Source: JAITWN01 sp964581365
GTDB taxonomy: Bacteria > Pseudomonadota > Gammaproteobacteria > SZUA-140
Assembly (NCBI GenBank): GCA_964581365.1
Contig: CAZOOF010000020.1
Location: 1-33,618, forward strand
Length of the DNA: 33,618 bases
Reading direction: 5' to 3'
Shown: positions 32,288 to 33,618 of the stretch, one piece after another
How the letters are laid out: every line of letters begins with the position of its first letter
Position numbering within the stretch: position 1 is the stretch's first letter
Notes under the pieces: generated by a model
The model's input: the letters and a program-made list of their open reading frames with translations, nothing else
Databases searched by the model: none
Told to the model about the DNA's origin: nothing
Translations under genes and position numbers: made by a program

Positions 32288-33090
32288 CGTGCCACCTCCG
32301 GCGCGGCGACTGGGAGCCGGATGAGATCCGGCGGCAGTTCCTTGCGTGCGAGACGCAGTCCCTGACGGATCATCTGTACATTGTTCTGCGGCAGCACCTG
32401 CCAGCTCCGGCTGTCCTTGTTCCACACCCCGGCCTCCTGGCCGTCCAGCGTCAGATAATAGAGTTCGGTCCGTCCGATGCGCAGAAGTTCGACGGTGCGC
32501 GAGTCGCTGGAATGCGGCAGCGCGGCGCGATAGGCCTCGATGGTGTTGCCGTACTCGAGTTCGATCTGGTAGGCCTCCATGATGCGGCGGAACTTCTCCG
32601 CGAGCGAGGTGCCGGCCTGCTGCATCATCGCTTCGAGTTCGCTGATGCGCGTGCTGCGCTCCTCGAGCAGGAACGGCGTATCTGCCTGCACCAGCTGTCC
32701 AAGCACGTCCAGCATCTGCCGCATCAGCGGCAGCATCTGGCGCTTGGTGACTTCGATACTGTTGATCTGCTGCTCGAGCGAGCTCGTCTCCGCCTGCTGG
32801 GTGGCAATCATCCGCTCCATCTGGGCGTTGTAGTTGCGGAGCTGGTCGATGTGACGCAGGGTTTCGCGGTACTGGTCCAGGGCCATGCGCGTCTGATCAT
32901 CGAGCTGATCGATGCGCTGCTGCGTATCTGCCGCTTCCCGCTGAGCGCCGCTCTGTTCGCCGATCGCCTGGTCAACGGGAGACTGGGCATGGGTATTCAG
33001 TACGATACCGAGGCCGAGAACAGGGCCGAGCAGGGCGCCAGCCATTGCGGTGCGAAGTCGGCGCGAAGGCCGTAGGATTGGACTGCTCAC
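32284..33090 (-). CDS. DUF3450 coiled-coil protein, first gene of the TonB2-type operon
   Basis: A 268-aa protein starting at GTG 33090 with GAGGAAA upstream. A Sec signal ends near THA|QSPVD. The rest is largely coiled coil (about 45-130; for example REAADTQQRIDQLDDQTRMA), then a globular part ending LARKELPPDLIRLP. DUF3450 is the standard first gene of TtpC/TonB2 operons and is thought to help TtpC. Function is otherwise unknown. Confidence 0.9.
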   Translation of the reverse strand: MSSPILRPSRRLRTAMAGALLGPVLGLGIVLNTHAQSPVDQAIGEQSGAQREAADTQQRIDQLDDQTRMALDQYRETLRHIDQLRNYNAQMERMIATQQAETSSLEQQINSIEVTKRQMLPLMRQMLDVLGQLVQADTPFLLEERSTRISELEAMMQQAGTSLAEKFRRIMEAYQIELEYGNTIEAYRAALPHSSDSRTVELLRIGRTELYYLTLDGQEAGVWNKDSRSWQVLPQNNVQMIRQGLRLARKELPPDLIRLPVAAPEVAR

Positions 33091-33206
33091 CTGGGCTGTT
33101 TCCTCTATGCGTTGCTTTGCGTGATGATTCCGCGGCGAGAGCGGCGGCTGTCTGACATGACGAATGAGAGATATGAAGATTGGCGCAGGGACATATCGTT
33201 CGACTT

Positions 33207-33239
33207 GAGAATGATTCCTACTTATAAAAAGTATGTCAA
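33207..33239 (-). promoter_or_regulatory. TonB2 operon promoter with Fur-like half site
   Basis: On the minus strand TTGACA (33234-33239) is followed after 17 bp by AATCAT (33211-33216). Overlapping the -10 is AATCATTCTC (33207-33216), which matches 9 of 10 positions of one half of the Fur box; the other half is poor. Iron repression of a TonB operon fits, but only half the box is convincing. Nested dyads ACTTGA...TCAAGT and TACTT...AAGTA enclose the same region. Confidence 0.55.
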
Positions 33240-33423
33240 GTAATTATCGGCGTCCCGGCCGGGTTTCTCCTGATCCAGATTAGGGAATTCAGATCGTAAG
33301 AATATATCGTATTTTGTACTAAGGCGCCAGAGGTCCGGCGTCAAAAACGGGGCGGCTGGGGGCTTCGAGCGCAGAGAAGCGAGTGCTTGCAGCTCTATCG
33401 AGCGTGCCTGGCGGGAGAGGAAG

Positions 33424-33448
33424 GGCTCCCGGCAAGTCGCCGGGAGCC
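33424..33448 (-). terminator. Terminator hairpin after the TonB-dependent receptor
   Basis: GGCTCCCGGC (33424-33433) pairs exactly with GCCGGGAGCC (33439-33448) around a 5-nt loop, 17 bp behind the receptor stop. In the minus direction it is followed by CTTCCTCTC, a pyrimidine-rich run. Probable terminator. Confidence 0.6.
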
Positions 33449-33465
33449 TTCATGAGGAGAAAGAA

Positions 33466-33618
33466 CTAGAGGGTCAGGATGACACCGCCGTAGACACTGG
33501 CTGGCGGCCGGGCGTTGAAGGTCGTCGGGTTGGGATCGTTGTTCGCTCCTCCCGGACCGTCGGCATACTTCTCGTCGAAGATGTTGCTGACTTCGAGATA
33601 CCAGCGGGTGCTGCGGCC
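33466..33618 (-). CDS. TonB-dependent receptor, C-terminal end, partial
   Basis: Reading leftward from the window edge, the frame gives 50 residues ending at TAG (33466-33468). WYLEVSNIFDEKYAD and the last strand ARPPASVYGGVILTL are typical of the final beta strands of TonB-dependent outer-membrane receptors. It shares the strand with the TonB2 operon, lies just upstream, and is probably energised by it. The plug domain, TonB box and ligand are outside the window. Confidence 0.88.
   Translation of the reverse strand, partial: GRSTRWYLEVSNIFDEKYADGPGGANNDPNPTTFNARPPASVYGGVILTL

Larger units (their letters stand above)
33091..33465. other. 375-bp intergenic region between TonB2 operon and receptor
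   Basis: A/T-rich compared with the rest of the window (especially 33165-33320). It contains the operon promoter with Fur-like half site and nested dyads (33203-33241) and a terminator for the receptor (33424-33448). No open reading frame or RNA gene is supported here. CCCGGCCGGG near 33254-33263 is a short palindrome. Confidence 0.6.

Noticed and set aside
30911..32365. 484-codon open frame on the plus strand
   Set aside because: Antisense to the TtpC-like gene, which has clear domains and operon overlaps.
33380..33412. Possible sigma-54 promoter (GGCAC ... TGCA) on the minus strand
   Set aside because: The GG and GC pairs are about 18 bp apart rather than the required 10-11 bp between elements.
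1..33618. CRISPR array, tRNA, rRNA, insertion sequence or prophage
   Set aside because: No regularly spaced repeats, cloverleaf-like segments, transposase, integrase or phage structural proteins were seen on either strand.

Overview
The window looks like chromosomal DNA of a high-GC, Gram-negative, respiring bacterium, most likely a gammaproteobacterium. The evidence is an ExbB/ExbD/TonB system of the Vibrio TonB2/TtpC type, a TonB-dependent receptor, RlmJ, a periplasmic Cu,Zn superoxide dismutase and several Sec/Tat signal peptides. A sulfide/persulfide oxidation operon suggests exposure to sulfide or thiosulfate chemistry. I cannot name the genus. No rRNA, tRNA, CRISPR array, insertion sequence or prophage was seen.

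Layout. 1-249 is the end of guaA. 436-2466 holds a tiny Cys-rich protein, a heavy-metal-binding domain fused to a UreH/TauE-like membrane protein, and a DUF2892 membrane protein. 2703-5276 is a MocR/GntR-aminotransferase regulator divergent from three small, overlapping or closely spaced membrane-protein genes of unknown function, with a palindromic operator candidate between them. 5340-11285 is a divergent sulfur locus: peroxiredoxin plus an ArsR-type repressor leftward; persulfide dioxygenase, two YeeE/DUF6691 permease halves, sulfide:quinone oxidoreductase and a SulP transporter rightward. 11415-13674 pairs a Tat-exported aldo/keto reductase with an NTT/MFS-like carrier. 13829-15976 has a secreted TPR protein and a sugar O-acetyltransferase. 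16019-20529 is a leftward run: MaoC-phosphotransacetylase, phospholipase D/cardiolipin synthase, FMN reductase and extradiol dioxygenase.

20662-28082 is a rightward housekeeping/stress run: tadA, sodC, an acidic-tailed NTF2-like protein, DUF3617, YggU/DUF167, ppa, an FKBP of SlyD type, DUF2784, rlmJ, DUF3300 and a glutaminyl cyclase. 28086-33090 is a compact leftward TonB2-type operon (DUF3450, TtpC-like ExbB, ExbB2, ExbD2, TonB, TPR) behind a promoter with a Fur-like half site. 33466-33618 is the end of a TonB-dependent receptor.

How they work together. The sulfur locus forms a complete logic: SQR makes persulfide from sulfide, the dioxygenase oxidises it to sulfite, the permeases move sulfur species and SulP may export an anion, under an ArsR repressor whose cysteines are not in the usual persulfide-sensor positions. 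The strongest candidates for something undescribed are the MocR-controlled three-gene membrane module (4095-5276), the displaced-cysteine repressor (5340-5726), and the Cys-rich mini-protein facing the metal-binding membrane fusion (436-1821).
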